This document shows positions 52,835-64,000 of a stretch of DNA of 64,000 nucleotides, piece by piece. The DNA comes from Otis tarda (lineage: Eukaryota > Chordata > Aves > Otidiformes > Otididae), in assembly GCA_026413225.1 (NCBI GenBank), contig CM048591.1, forward strand, positions 69,652,052-69,716,051, in the 5' to 3' direction. Every line of letters begins with the position of its first letter. Within the stretch, counting starts at the first letter, position 1. The translations under genes and the position numbers were made by a program. The notes beneath the pieces are model-generated. The model ran no database searches, was not told the DNA's origin, and saw only the letters and a program-made list of their open reading frames with translations.

Positions 52835-53080
52835 AAGTCATATTCGGTCATCTAGTTCAATCCTTCTGAGAGCACAGGTTTATTCAGCAGGACGTATATT
52901 TCTAATATTTTGTCTAACCTATTTTTGTAGGCTAGGTGATGAGTCATGGGGCTTACACCATCCCCAAAGGAACAATATTCAATGCCAAATCAAATTTCAA
53001 TGTTGGGAAGATTTTTTTTTTCCTGCTGTAGATTTTCCATTTCATAATTTTATTTCATTACACTTGCTCATCTCTTCTAA
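52835..53080 (-). mobile_element. Very old CR1 3'-end fragment
   Basis: Weak but ordered similarity to CR1 3' ends on the minus strand: TCATCTAGTTCAATCC, then TTTTGTCTAACCTATTTTTG, GTGATGAGTCATGGGGCTTA with CACCATC, AATATTCAATGCC and GTTGGGAAGATTTTTTTTTTC. The order and spacing match the antisense of an early CR1 3' UTR and ORF2 end. Heavy decay means it predates the 18,960, 37,999 and 54,727 copies. The right edge is uncertain. Confidence 0.5.
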
Positions 53081-53689
53081 ACACTTCCTCTCAGCTTTTG
53101 TATGTGAGCTCTTCAACTGTATCTTTGGTCCTATCAGATCATGCCTTAAAACAGGGCAAGCTGTTGAAACCTATCATTATTTTTGCCTGGAATGTTATCT
53201 TAGGTGTTCATTAGTGTATCATTTAATCTTCAGACTTAAGCATTTTTGAAAGTTCAGCCATAGTTGAGAACTTTGTGAGGCAAAAATACTCATGTTCCCC
53301 TTCTCGTTAATATAAGCAATACAGTCATTCAGTTGAAACTCTGCACGCCCATGCTTTGAAGTAATGCTGTGAAATTTGGCAGGAGGGGTAGGTGCTTGCA
53401 ACCAAATTGTGCCTTCTGCCATCACTGCAAAATGTGTTTCAGAGAAACGATAAATCTAAAAAGAGGAGTCAGTTCTTAGGAGTGCAGTGGGGACTTGCCA
53501 GAGTTTGGCTGTTGGTTTCGAGTGTGGAAGACGCTTGTCCCAGCCATGGCTGCAGTGGGGTGAGTGGAACGGGGTGGCTGGGGCTGTCTGCCCTGTGTCT
53601 TGTGCCAAGGAAAGCTGCCGGCAGGCAGCCGCCCACCCTGTCTGTGGACATGGGGCACCCTGCCTGACACCAACACAAAGCAGGCACCA
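53081..53689. other. Unique stretch, GC-rich in its second half
   Basis: About 53,480-53,660 is GC-richer than the surroundings with G-runs on the plus strand. Overlapping open frames on both strands reflect composition. No gene recognised. Confidence 0.45.
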
Positions 53690-54200
53690 GGAAAACAGGA
53701 GAGGAAAAGAAGAAATGAGTGATGGGGAAAAAGGAAAATAAAGGCCAGGGGAAGGTGGTCAAAAGCAGGAAGAAGGAATACATTGACAGAAAGAATAATA
53801 GACCAGAAGAGAAAGAGAGGAGGAAAGAGAGGTCTGAGCTGAGAAGGAGAGGATGTAAGAGCAGTCAGGGAGAACAGTATAGGCTAGGCATAGTAAGGAG
53901 CACAAAACTCCATGTCATATGGCCCCCTCCAGAACCAAGCACATGATAACCCACAGGAAGGCATGTTCTTCTGTATCCTATGGATACAGGCACCTGTATT
54001 TTGCAGTCCTAGTTTTACAGACCTGGTTTTCTGTTCCAGACTTTTTTTTTGCCTGCCCCCTATGTATCTCCATTCCCATCTCTCAACTCCTGTCCCATGT
54101 TCTCTTGAACATCTTTCTGCCCAAAGGCAGCTCCCTGTTTCCTCTGTCTCTTAGCTCCCCATCTGTATCTGTAACCTGTACATTTGCTACCTCTGTCCCA
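53690..54200. repeat. Purine-rich block followed by pyrimidine-rich block
   Basis: The plus strand is dominated by A and G from about 53,690 to 53,880 and by C and T from about 53,990 to 54,200. The strand asymmetry explains the long open frames here, including a 149-codon plus frame at 53,919-54,368 with hydrophobic, Ser/Pro-rich content. It is not simple tandem repeat sequence. Confidence 0.6.
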
Positions 54201-54726
54201 GTTGTACTCTTCCTTTCCATGGCAACAAATTATGTATGTCAACAAATTCGGGTCTGTATTCTTTTATTAGGTACTGTGAAGTACACTGAAATGTCCAGAA
54301 TGACTGATTTGTATGTAATGATAGGAATCATGACCACTGTAATTTCGGTAACTATCAACACAGCATGAAGAATTTCTCCACAGAAAATATTGTCTAACAC
54401 TTCTCATTTCAGTGGCCATCTCATATTACACTTGCTAGTTCTGTTTTTTGATAAAATAAAGAATTTATCAAAATATATAAACAAATAGTTCTCTTGACAG
54501 AGGTGAGATGAAACAAAAATGAACATTACTATAATGCTTTTAAGAAAAATACAATTTGCTGCAGTAGTGCCCTATTTGTAAAGAAGGTAAAAGCAAGTTG
54601 GTGTTTTGTCTCCAGGAATTTTCCTTCAGTAGAGGCTAAAAGGCTGCCAGATATCAAGAGTAAGGTTGTCAATTACAGTACTGGAGTACCTTTCACTGCC
54701 TTGAACATTGCTAGGCCAGTCATAAA
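54201..54726. other. Unique AT-rich stretch
   Basis: Nothing recognised before the CR1 copy begins. Confidence 0.5.
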
Positions 54727-55492
54727 GCAATCCCAAGCACAAATACAGGCTGGGCAAAGAATGAATTAAGAGCAGCCCTGAGGAGAAGGACTTGGGAGTG
54801 GTGGTGGACAAGAAGCAAAACATGAGCAGGCAATGCATGCTTGCAGCCCGGAAAGCCAACTAGACTACAGCTTCTTGAAGGACTAGATGCTGGGCTGCAT
54901 CAAAAGAAGTGTGGCCAGCAGGTTGAGGGAGGTGATTCTCCCCCTCTACTCTGCTCTCATGAGACCCCACCTGCAGTACTCCGTCCAGTTCTGGAGCTCC
55001 CAGGATAAGGAGGCCAGGGACCCGTTTGAGAGAGAGTTCAGAGGAGGGCCACGAAGATGATGAGAGGGCTGGAGCACCTCTCCTATGAGGACAGGCTGAG
55101 AGATTTGGGGCTGTTCAGCCTGTAGAAGAGAAGGCTCTGGGGAGAGCTTATAGTGGCCTTCTAGTACCTAAAGGGGGCTTATAGGAAAGATGGGGAGAAA
55201 CTCTTTAGCAGGGTCTGTTGTGATAGGACAAGGGGTAAAGGTTTTAAAATAGAGGGAGGTAGATTCAAATTAGACATTAGGAAAAATTTTTTTTACACTG
55301 AGGGTGGTGGAATATCAGAAGAGGTTGCCCAGAGAAGTGGTAGATGCCCCATCCCTGGAAACATTCAAGGCCAAGTTGGACAGGGCTCTGAGCAACCTGA
55401 TCTGGTTGAAGATGTCCCTACTCCTTGCTGGGGGGGTTGGGTGAGATGACCTTTAAAAGTCCCTTCCAACCCAAACCATTCTATGATTCTAA
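54727..55492 (+). mobile_element. CR1 LINE, 5'-truncated, carrying a ~28-bp foreign insert
   Basis: Plus-strand CR1 starting in ORF2 at GCAATCCCAAGCACAAATAC and ending at the terminal ATTCTATGATTCT near 55,492. It carries the segments equivalent to [47 protein letters not shown] and PSLETFKAKLDRAL. The frame is broken by an in-frame stop in LFSLEKR (Glu to stop near 55,122) and several indels. Between the codons for AxKAN and LGCIK, about 28 bp (54,862-54,889) unrelated to CR1 replaces 6 bp of the expected sequence. Its 3' UTR (CTCTTTAGCAGGGTCTGTTG) matches the 18,960 copy closely, so both belong to one subfamily. Confidence 0.95.
54862..54880 (+). repeat. 19-bp insert matching a site 1.9 kb downstream
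   Basis: AGACTACAGCTTCTTGAAG inside the CR1 copy is identical to 56,790-56,808 in the same orientation. It is not part of the CR1 consensus as I know it, nor of the CR1 copy at 18,960, which has no such segment at the same position. Confidence 0.9.
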
Positions 55493-56328
55493 ACTGGTAT
55501 TAAAACTGCCTTTTAAGATCATGACTTGAGAACTGAGATCACTGTAAATTCAACTATTGTGTCATAAAGAAGCCTTTCATTGTTGAACTAGGGATGTTTA
55601 TGGTACTGCTGTATGAATGGCATGTAGGGAAATGCGCTTGATGTTTTTTGATTTCTTAATGATTTATCATCTAATTCCTAGTGTATGATTTTATTCTGCT
55701 GTCTTTTATTTCTTTTGCAATACTTGTGTTCTTTGATTCCTTTGCAAGCAGTCATTTCAAGGACAAATATTGTTACATCACCACTGAAAGAAAGACAAAC
55801 CAGTTGCTATTGGTTACTCAGTTCCAAAATCCAAGCCATGATATCTGCTTGGGTATGACTTATTTTTGTTTTCTGAAGATAATACTGGATTTGGAGTCTT
55901 GTTAATGAATGGACAGAATACCTCTCATTTGCAGAAAATATTGTATTTAACAAGCAGTGTTTCAGGATTTAATGTGCTAGGATTTATTATGACCTATCGC
56001 TAAGCTGGTTGGGATTGTGTCAAATACAAAGTGTGCATTTAAAAAAAACTGTGCATAGTGATCTGATTTTAAGGAGTAGCTTGGATCCTTTAAAATATCA
56101 GAGATCATTCTGTTCAAGACCTATTCATTAGTAAGATAATATTAAGAAAACTGTTATCATCAAAATGATAATTTATTTTCAGTGTCTAGTTGAAAACAGT
56201 AAATCTAAATTAAACTCAAAACCACCTTTGTCAAAAACTTGACAATATTGTCAGCTATATTTGTGAATTTCTTTTGCTATTGTGATAAATTATTTAGCTA
56301 CCATTATACTAGTGTTGAAGAAGTAAAT
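55493..56328. other. Unique AT-rich stretch
   Basis: No gene or repeat recognised. Confidence 0.5.
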
Positions 56329-56405
56329 ACATTAAAAAGAGATGAATTCATTCTATGATATTCAGGACATTAAAAAAGGGATGAATTCATTGTAGGATAT
56401 TTAGG
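56329..56405. repeat. Two-copy tandem duplication, 38/39-bp unit
   Basis: Units 56,329-56,366 and 56,367-56,405 both read ACATTAAAAA-(G)-GATGAATTCATT-TATATT-AGG with a few substitutions and a 1-bp length difference. A local duplication old enough to have diverged by several positions. No function suggested. Confidence 0.9.
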
Positions 56406-59400
56406 ACAAATACATAACCTTGTTCTTGCTGAAATTAGAAGCAGATAAACTCTTTTCACCTCTCCCTTGACTGCATTGAAGTACTGCAGTTAATTGTCAT
56501 TTCTACCACATGCACACCAATAGACATTGTACTCTTTCATTTACTGAAGCAATCTAATATTTGAATGCATGTATGAATAAAAGAGAGACTTCTACTCAGA
56601 GCCAGAATTTAGACTGGTAATTCCTTCCTCCTCATGCAACCCAGCAATCTCGGTAGCAGAGGAGGGCCAGCCCTTCTCGCTTTGAGTCAGCACTGTGGGA
56701 AGGGCGCCGAAAGCTGTGTCCTGAGGAATAAACTGGGCAGAATGCATGACTGAATTACTCATTCCTGTGGGCACAAAGGCTCCCATGAAAGACTACAGCT
56801 TCTTGAAGAACACTTTTCTTGGTGCTCCTCCTTACTCCCCCTTACATAGAGTAATGACATGAAAGCCACCAGCTAATCCTAATTACACAGGCTGAGTCAC
56901 TGCAACTGCACAATCCTACCTACAGCTTTCTTGTCTTCCCTACCAATTTTCCCTGCCTGTGCCTTGCCTGAAGCGCACGGCAAGCACCTCTGGACAAAGA
57001 CTGGCTGCTGCTCTGCATTATTTCATTACCTAGTGCAATATGGTTTGGTCTTGATTTGGGATGCAGGTCAGCACTGAGATGCTACTGGTAAACATTGTTT
57101 ATAGAGGAAGGAGTTTCCATGTAAGAAACCTGGCAAAAGAATATGCTGCTGCCAACGTAACCACATTATATTGCAGGGTCTGTGGTCTGAGACAGGATCT
57201 GGTCAAATTATGAAGTGCTGTGTTGGAAAGTATGATTTGGCTAACAAACTGGTGAGGGGTTAGTATACACCTGCATACTTCTCTGGTAATTTGTATATAC
57301 TTTTTTTTTTGGGGGGGAGTATTTCCTTGCCTCTAAAACATTAAGACTGTCCAGAATAAACTCTTTTTGTCACTACATCTTTCTTCTTGAAGAGGAAGGA
57401 GAAACCATCAGGAAAAGTACTTGTTTCATCTAAGGGTTATGCAGGGACAGCATCATCCCTTTTCAGCCCTGGTGATCTCTCATTCCCACAGAAGCGTAAC
57501 AGATCCCTGAGCCGATTGTACTGCAAAGGAATACATTTCCAAATCTGTATTTCCAGAGTGCAATCTAAGAGAAGATGACCCATTTAGATAACATCTGTCA
57601 GAGGGGGTAAGAAAGTCAGTCTAGAAGCCAAGACTGGAGAGAAGGAAGCAGAAGACCCTGGAAGCTCATTAAGAGACATACACAGGAGAGGTGAGAGGCA
57701 TCAGGCAAGGATCTGGTGAGACTCAGAAGCTTCAAAGCTGCTAGGGCCCAAGACCTGAGACCAGAAAAGCTACTTGGTAGATATTCTTGGTGGGAAGGCC
57801 AGATGGAACAGAAAGAAGATATTCAGTTCATTTGTTCACCATAACTCACAATGAATCTTTAATAACAATTCCACAGTCCAAAAATCTTGCAAAAGATAAG
57901 GTGACTGTAGTGCAGCTGGGGAAAAACGTAGGCACTCAGGTCCAAAACTGCACTTTTATAAGCCCTCCTCTGTTGTCTCTAACTGCTGTAGCTGCTGTAG
58001 TCTGCCACCTTGGAGCTTTCCCCCTCATAACAGCTTGCTTCTCTACAGGTACACAGGAACCTCAGATTTTTCCAGGTAGAGGAACTTGGTGCCCAGCTTG
58101 TACCTACAACTGGTTTTGATTTTTGAATGAACTAGCATGCCTAAGCCCCCTAAGATCCTGGTCCCAGAGGTGCCTGAGGACACACTCCTCCTGCACAGAC
58201 CAGTGCCCAAACATGATTGCCTTAAATAGAGACAGTAACATACACAAGAGCTGCCCTGTTTTAGTTTCTAACCAGAGCTGCCCAGAAATTCAATCTGAAC
58301 AGAGACGAAAATGGAGATTTCTTGACTGAGACATTGTATTCACTGATGAGAAATTGTTTGGAAAAGCCTAAGATTTTAGTGACTGCATAAGAATGTCAGT
58401 TGTGAGCCTGATATCTCTAAGAGCAAAGGAAGGATGGATTGTGGAGGTATTTAGTGTCATGAATACTGTGCCTCTGGACCCAGGAGGAACTGCATCCTAG
58501 TAGACTCTTGCATTTTTTTTTTGTTAAAAGTGCTAAATTATTGACACAATGCTAATCAACTTCTTTTGGTGATCTGAACAAATGTGGCATTTAACACCAT
58601 TTAATACGTAACCAAGATATGGATAAACCAAACCACTTAGTAACTGACTAATATGCAAAGAAGTAGTATTTTTGAAGTCTCTGTTACCTCAGGTTTCCTG
58701 CCATATTGTCCAGCTGCTACTTAAAAAATTTTGCTTGTATTATTACCAAATTGCATATTTTAAGAAGTCATCATGCAAAAGCTGGCTGATTAAAAGCAAA
58801 TTACTCATCAAACTCATTACAGCTTTCATGAGTATCTGTCTCATAGCTGCCGGAAGAGTTATTTTGCTATAGTGGCATTTTCATTAAATCTTCTATTTTA
58901 GTTTCTGTTTATCAAGCCTCATTTCTCCAAGGATTAGTTGTCTTGCAAAAGTATCCAGCATTCTTTTGATTTTGCCAACCAGTTTCCTTGAGGGAGGAGG
59001 TTTGGTCTGAAAACTGTGCTCAAGACCATCACCTTGTCCCTTTAAAACTCGTATTTAATATCTCAGTTCTTATTGCATAGAGTTACATTCTTTCTGATCA
59101 ATGAAATCTTCCTTTTGTACCTACTCCAACTCTCCTCTAATTCCTTAAGCAAAACTCAATTCAATTTGTTCCTGCTTGTATTTGTATTTTCTAATGTCTT
59201 CAGAGCAAGCTGCATTTGATGTTTCCTTAGCTGGGTTGTTACTGGTCTTTCAGCTGATAAATTACAGGACTGTTCAGATAATTCCACAAAGCTTGTATTT
59301 GAAGGCACTAATTTTCCTTCTGTTAAATGCAGGCTTTTCCTTGACCATAGTGCTGAAGCAGTGCCAGTGATATTACAGCAATGACCCTGTTAGGCTCCCA

Positions 59401-61775
59401 GTTATGTTTTCAGCTTCTTTTCTTCATAACCTTCAGACAAATTTTCATGGGTTTCCTGCTTACCCAGTGGGGGAAAAGTATCATCCTTTTTGGCTGTGAG
59501 AGTTATTAAAATGTTCTAAACTGCTTTTGTTTGTTTGCTTGCTTGCTTCTGTGGGTTGGGGGGGAGCGGCAGGGGGAGAAAGCTTTGATGTAAGACTGCT
59601 CTTTGTTTCCGGGGAACTCCAGCTAAGTGCCTTGAAAAAGTGCTAAAGTTCACTTACACACCTGACAAGAAATGTGAGTTAGCTTGATAGCTTGATTTCC
59701 TCTTAGAAGTGCTTAGCTGAAATACTTAGACTACATGAGTTCTTGGGTATATCTTGGAGGCAACATCAGAATTTCAGGAGATGCTGGTTTTATCTCTTGA
59801 CAAGAGTTTCACTGTCAGTGTGGGCAACATTTCCATTAAGGACTATTCTCCTTCATTTGCATTCACATTATATTTCTGAGGACTTCTGGCATAAACTGTG
59901 CTATTACAGTTAAGAAATAGTTATATTTATATGACTGCTATCTTCTAGGGCACCAGTGGTGACAGGACGATGAAAGCTTGCAGATGTCAGGTGTATCTAA
60001 ACTTATAGTTTGGTGTCAACTAGAGGGGAATGTAACCTTTAGTGCTGAAGCTCTGATCGCTCTGAGCCAGAAAGCTGTAGCAGTGGCACATGCATGAAGG
60101 GCAAAAGAAAAAGAAGAGAAATCATGGCTTAGAAGATCTGGATGCTGAAATTACTTCTGAAAGAGAAGAACAATTTGCTTTGAGTTGCTTTCTTGTAACA
60201 ACCCTCTCTTTAGCCATCCATGGATGAAACAAGCAGTAACTTCACACAGTAAAACGATTTTCCACAAAGTTTCAAGAAGTTTCATCATTCTGCTACTGTC
60301 AGAGGAGGATGAAAGTGGTGCTATGGTAACATCAAAGCAAAGAGCAAAGTTTGGCATGTGACAGGAAGCCAAAGCAATTCATTCTCTTAAATGATTGCTA
60401 TTTCTTTTTTTTTTTTTTTTTTCCTTTTTGGTCCACTTATTTAACACTATGGAAAAGCCTTTCATGGTTCTGGAAGAAAGAATATTGCAGTGTTGGTTTG
60501 TGAAGTCAACATTTGGAACTTCCATGTTTATTCTTTGGGATGAAATACAGCACATAGATTTCTGTGTCATCCTTGCTATGTGAATTGTGGAAGGTTCAAT
60601 CCAGTTTGGGGACTTCGGAAGCCTTTTGAAACTGACAGTTTCTTTTTCCTGAGAATTCACCATCAATGCAGTGTATGAACAGAAAATTGTCTTGCTACAG
60701 CTCCAGAATGAGTTCTTCTTAGTATCAGTAATAAAAAGTATTTTCAGATTTTTATAGCATCTATAAAATTAAACTTGTATAAACTCAAATTGTCAGTTTT
60801 GTGCTTTGAACAAAAATACAACAATCTGTCTAGAGAAGAATGGCACAACGGTGTCAAAATTGTATCGAACATTGGGAAGTGCACTGTCCTCATTAGTAGT
60901 GTTATCAAAATTGGAGACTCTATAAGTGATCACAATAAATTAAAATATTACTTACTGTTTAGTTTGCTATAGAAGTCTTTCAGCAACAGATTAGCGGCTT
61001 ATCATCAAACAGGTCTAATCTTTATTTTAGCGTAGCACTGGGACAGGCTGCTTGAAGCGAGCTGTGGTTGTAACTTCAATAATGTTGTTACACCTTCCTT
61101 TTAAACTTTTCTAAACAAGAAACTTTTCTGTAAACTAATCTTAAGAATCTGTGAGGGATTATTTTCAACTGGAAAATAACATTGTTTACCTCTGATACAA
61201 TCAGCTAACTGCAGAAGTCCAGAAGTAAAACAACCGTCTTCCAAGAAGCAGGCCTAGACACAACAAAAGCCCGGATAGCAACAGGGGAGCTATTTGCACT
61301 CCCAAATAATTTCCTTTCCAGATTACTTGGAAAAGCAGTCAGGATCAAATATCCCTGTAGGAACTAGAAATCTATTGCCATTAAGGGAATCCACCTTTTC
61401 TCTTAAAAACACTATGGATACAAGGGATGCAATGATATTTTGAGTTTTGTAAACAAGCTAATGAGAAGTTAAGAAAAGTGGTCTGCCATTACTGCATAGC
61501 TGCTTACATTTTAGATCCCTGGCAGCTAGAGTTCAAATGAGACAAAGACACAGAAACAGCTCTTTTAGATTATTTTTGTATTTCAACAGGAAAAAGAAAG
61601 CATGTTCATTCTTTGTACGTTGGGTGTCCCTTACAGATGGCAAACCTGTTCCTCAGTCCTTTAACATTTCCAGCAGACTGTGGGACACAGTGAGAGTGCT
61701 AGAATTGCATAGGTCTTTGCACTCATGTGGGGGTAAGGATAAATAGACATGCAAAAGTGTGCTGTTTCCTTTTAG
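56406..61775. other. Unique non-coding stretch
   Basis: No supported gene. The second copy of the 19-bp word lies at 56,790-56,808. Open frames around 57,387-58,329 on the plus strand have no recognisable domain. An 18-nt T run at 60,405-60,422 and a G-rich motif at 59,553 are the main low-complexity features. Confidence 0.45.
59553..59576 (+). other. G-quadruplex-forming motif
   Basis: Four runs of at least three G separated by loops of 2, 1 and 7 nt: GGG-TT-GGG-G-GGG-AGCGGCA-GGG. This satisfies the usual G3+N1-7 rule. It is preceded by a TTTG/CTTG short repeat. No promoter or gene is evident beside it. Confidence 0.85.
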
Positions 61776-61864
61776 ATTTGAATGCCGAGACCTCGGTCAC
61801 ACAGTCTTCTCTGCTGTGGAGATCATGGTCACTGCAGCTATGCTGGGAGAGCTACTGTGGCAAG
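61776..61864 (+). other. Candidate internal exon (89 bp), unidentified
   Basis: A strong acceptor (GTGCTGTTTCCTTTTAG) ends at 61,775 and a good donor (GCAAG|GTAAGG) follows 61,864. Two of three frames are open. One reads FECRDLGHTVFSAVEIMV, then TAAMLGELLWQG. The segment is GC-richer than its flanks and contains two CpGs. No known domain is recognised and no partner exon could be tied to it. Among the splice-bounded segments in this window it has the best combined acceptor and donor. A long non-coding RNA exon or coincidence are the main alternatives. Confidence 0.25.
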
Positions 61865-62539
61865 GTAAGGAAATGGTAGTACAACTAATACATACCATCT
61901 AGCAAGGATTAAATTTACTGTCTCCATTCAATTCAGTCCAAACAAAGGCAATGGTGTCAGAAATATCAAAAGTTCTTTTGAATTTCTGGCACCAATAATT
62001 TCTCACATTATTGGTCATACCTACCATCTGATTACTCAACAAAAAATAATCAAAATTAAAACAATGCCCACCTTCTATTCATTCAGTGGCACTCGTAGCT
62101 TCTGTTATCACAAGATATATTTATCATCTCTAGGACACTGGTTATGGCTTCTCATTGACCCTGGCTGTCATCCCAAACCATGATGAATTTGAAGTACATT
62201 CCAGCGAACATGATGCAACAAATGCAAAACTGGTGAAAGAGAGAAGACACTGGGCCATTATATCCACTAATAATGTTATGGACTTCAATAAATGTCCAGC
62301 AAGCATGAAGTGCAATAACCTGTTTTCTCTGCAGGAAAAATCACTGTGATTAATTTACGCTGGTATTTAATTTTCTGTTGGCTATTTTCTATTCATTTCC
62401 TTTCAAAAATAACGGTTGTATAGGGTAGTGGTTCCAGTTGTTTCATGGGATTAGTAATCTGAAATAGTCCTTTGCAGAGATGTTTTGCAACAACTGCGCT
62501 ATGCTTGATCAAAAAAATAGGGGGAGGCTTAAAAGCAAT
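61865..62539. other. Unique AT-rich stretch
   Basis: Nothing recognised up to the LTR edge. A plus-strand open frame at 62,155-62,349 is short and without a domain. Confidence 0.5.
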
Positions 62540-63139
62540 TGTGGTGGTTTAGCCCTAGATACCACACAGTTTCTTGCTCACCCTCCCCTTCCCAGTGGGA
62601 TGGGGGAGAGAAATTGGGAAGAAAGGAAAACTCACGGGTTGGGATGAAGACAGTTTATTAGAATAGCAAAGGAAAATGACAATAATAAGAAAATATAAGG
62701 ATATTAAAATATGCAAAATGAACAAGGAATGATTTCTCACCACCCGATGTGCCAATGACTGATACAGCCCATCCTGAGAAGTGATCATGGAAACAAAACC
62801 GAGCCAGCAAGGTAGAGGGAGCGATGCCAGCAAGCAAGAGAAAGAGACAAGATGGAAGAAAATGGATGCTGTCACCTGGGCAACCCCCACTTATATACTG
62901 AGCGTGATTTTTTATGACATGGAATACGCTCTTTGGCCAGTTGTGGTCAATTATTCTGTTTGGCTCTCTCCCAGGTTCCTGCATCTGCACATTAGCGAGA
63001 CTTGGAAAGCCAGTGTCCTTGGTCTCATCAGCAACAACTCATATCATCAGGGTGTTTATCAACATTCTTCACATCTGAAATCCAAAACACACTGGCTACT
63101 GAGATGAAAATTAACTCCATCCCTGCTGAAACAAGGACA
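62540..63139 (-). mobile_element. Solo LTR of an avian endogenous retrovirus (better-preserved copy)
   Basis: A 600-bp LTR on the minus strand, starting TGTCCTTGTTTCAGCAGGGA at 63,139 and ending ACCACCACA at 62,540. In its own sense a TATA box (TATATAAG at about 62,897-62,890) lies about 235 bp before an AATAAA polyadenylation signal (62,659-62,654), the expected U3-R-U5 order. The sequence just beyond U5 (left of 62,540) is not a tRNA primer-binding site and no gag, pol or env remnant adjoins, so it is a solo LTR. Flanking pentamers GCAAT and GAGAT match at only three of five positions, so the target duplication is eroded or absent. It is related to the 17,586-18,079 LTR but independently inserted. 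Confidence 0.85.
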
Positions 63140-64000
63140 GAGATGAAAGCAGGATTTCCACAGCAGGTGAACATGTACTAGATTACTTATTTCTGAAACA
63201 AAAATGGCTCAGGTTTTCTTTTAAAAATAAATGAAAAAGTATTTATTTAACTTTTCCTTAAAATGATATTTCAGATGCAAACACCACAACTCAGCCAAAC
63301 ACAGACAATCTGCTAAGCATAAAGTGGAATAGTCAAGCTTGTCCTTACTCATGCTGTGAAAGAAAGGAGAGACTGAGAAAGAGATTCTTATGGTCATTTA
63401 CATTTTTAGTACTTCAGAGGTGTACAAATAGGTATCTAATTAAATACAATAGAACATCTGGATGATAAAAAAAGCTATTGTTATTTGGCAGAAGGTAGAA
63501 GTAATAGATACACTTAAAGAGCTGTTCTGCTCTGGAAATTGGTAATAGGGGACCTTTCACTGTAAATATGTTCTTATGTAATGCAAAAAAATAAAATACA
63601 TCGTTAGTCATTAAAGTGAACTAAATCTATTCAGAACAGGTATGCCAGAGAATGCAGGTACTTCAGTTTGTCTCAGATAGATAGAAATTTGGAGAATTTC
63701 TGAGTCTTTTCTGCAAAAACTTCTAAGGCTTCTTTCTGTTGCTTTCCTTTTTTTTTTCTTTCTTTTTTTTTTTTATTTTTGTGTGCATGTGTGTACAGTC
63801 AACCTGTCTCTGTATGAAATGTAATAATTGCTGCCCATGAAGGGAATAAAGAATCCTGGATTCAAACTCAGGGCTCCTTTTCTTCACTGAAACAAGGTTA
63901 CCAAGCATCAAACTAATTAAATCATATCTCAGTTGACTCTTTCTTGCTGTTATGCTGCTTTTATGCCTTTACTAAGATTGATCTCTTCAACTGAAGCATG
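63140..64000. other. Unique AT-rich stretch
   Basis: No gene recognised. A T-rich low-complexity run lies at about 63,748-63,780, followed by a short TGTG repeat. Confidence 0.5.

Noticed and set aside
53919-54368. 149-codon plus-strand frame with hydrophobic C-terminus
   Set aside because: It lies in a pyrimidine-rich block that suppresses stops. A membrane-like appearance is expected from T-rich codons.
62555-63107. Overlapping ~110-codon frames on both strands
   Set aside because: They lie inside the solo LTR, which does not encode protein.
1-64000. Operons, CRISPR arrays, tRNA or rRNA genes, bacterial mobile elements
   Set aside because: None seen. Base composition, CR1 elements and long gene-free stretches point to a bird nuclear genome.

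Overview
The window looks like non-coding nuclear DNA from a bird. The main evidence is the repeat content. There are eight CR1 (chicken repeat 1, non-LTR retrotransposon) copies, several ending at the typical CR1 3' terminus (a GGTTGGAAGGGACC-like block followed by short ATTCTATG-type repeats). There are also two solo LTRs of an endogenous-retrovirus family that is abundant in birds (from memory of the family; no search was run). The DNA is AT-rich, CpG-poor and full of short homopolymer runs. No tRNA, rRNA, CRISPR array, bacterial operon or confident protein-coding gene was recognised. The only recognisable protein signatures are broken reverse-transcriptase C-terminal halves inside CR1 copies.

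Layout. 1-17.6 kb is unique AT-rich sequence with one pure 29-unit ATT microsatellite (2681-2767) and a few exon-like segments. 17.6-21.4 kb is a repeat cluster: one minus-strand solo LTR and three plus-strand CR1 copies of different ages. 21.4-31.6 kb is mostly unique and holds a 296-bp imperfect palindrome centred near 26,880 with MIR/L2-like arms, and a small CpG-enriched patch near 28.2-28.5 kb. 31.65-39.66 kb holds two minus-strand CR1 copies, including the longest (about 1.66 kb). 39.7-54.7 kb is mostly unique, with two old, eroded minus-strand CR1 fragments and a purine block followed by a pyrimidine block. 54.7-55.5 kb is a plus-strand CR1 carrying a foreign insert. 55.5-64 kb is unique except for a 38-bp tandem duplication, a G-quadruplex motif and a second solo LTR (62,540-63,139).

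No previously undescribed system is visible. The most distinctive structures are the palindrome, a 19-bp exact match linking the insert in one CR1 to a site 1.9 kb away (a likely templated insertion), and a perfect 17-bp tandem duplication at the 5' truncation point of another CR1. A few segments have canonical splice sites around an open frame. They are listed at low confidence because such pairs are also expected by chance in 64 kb.
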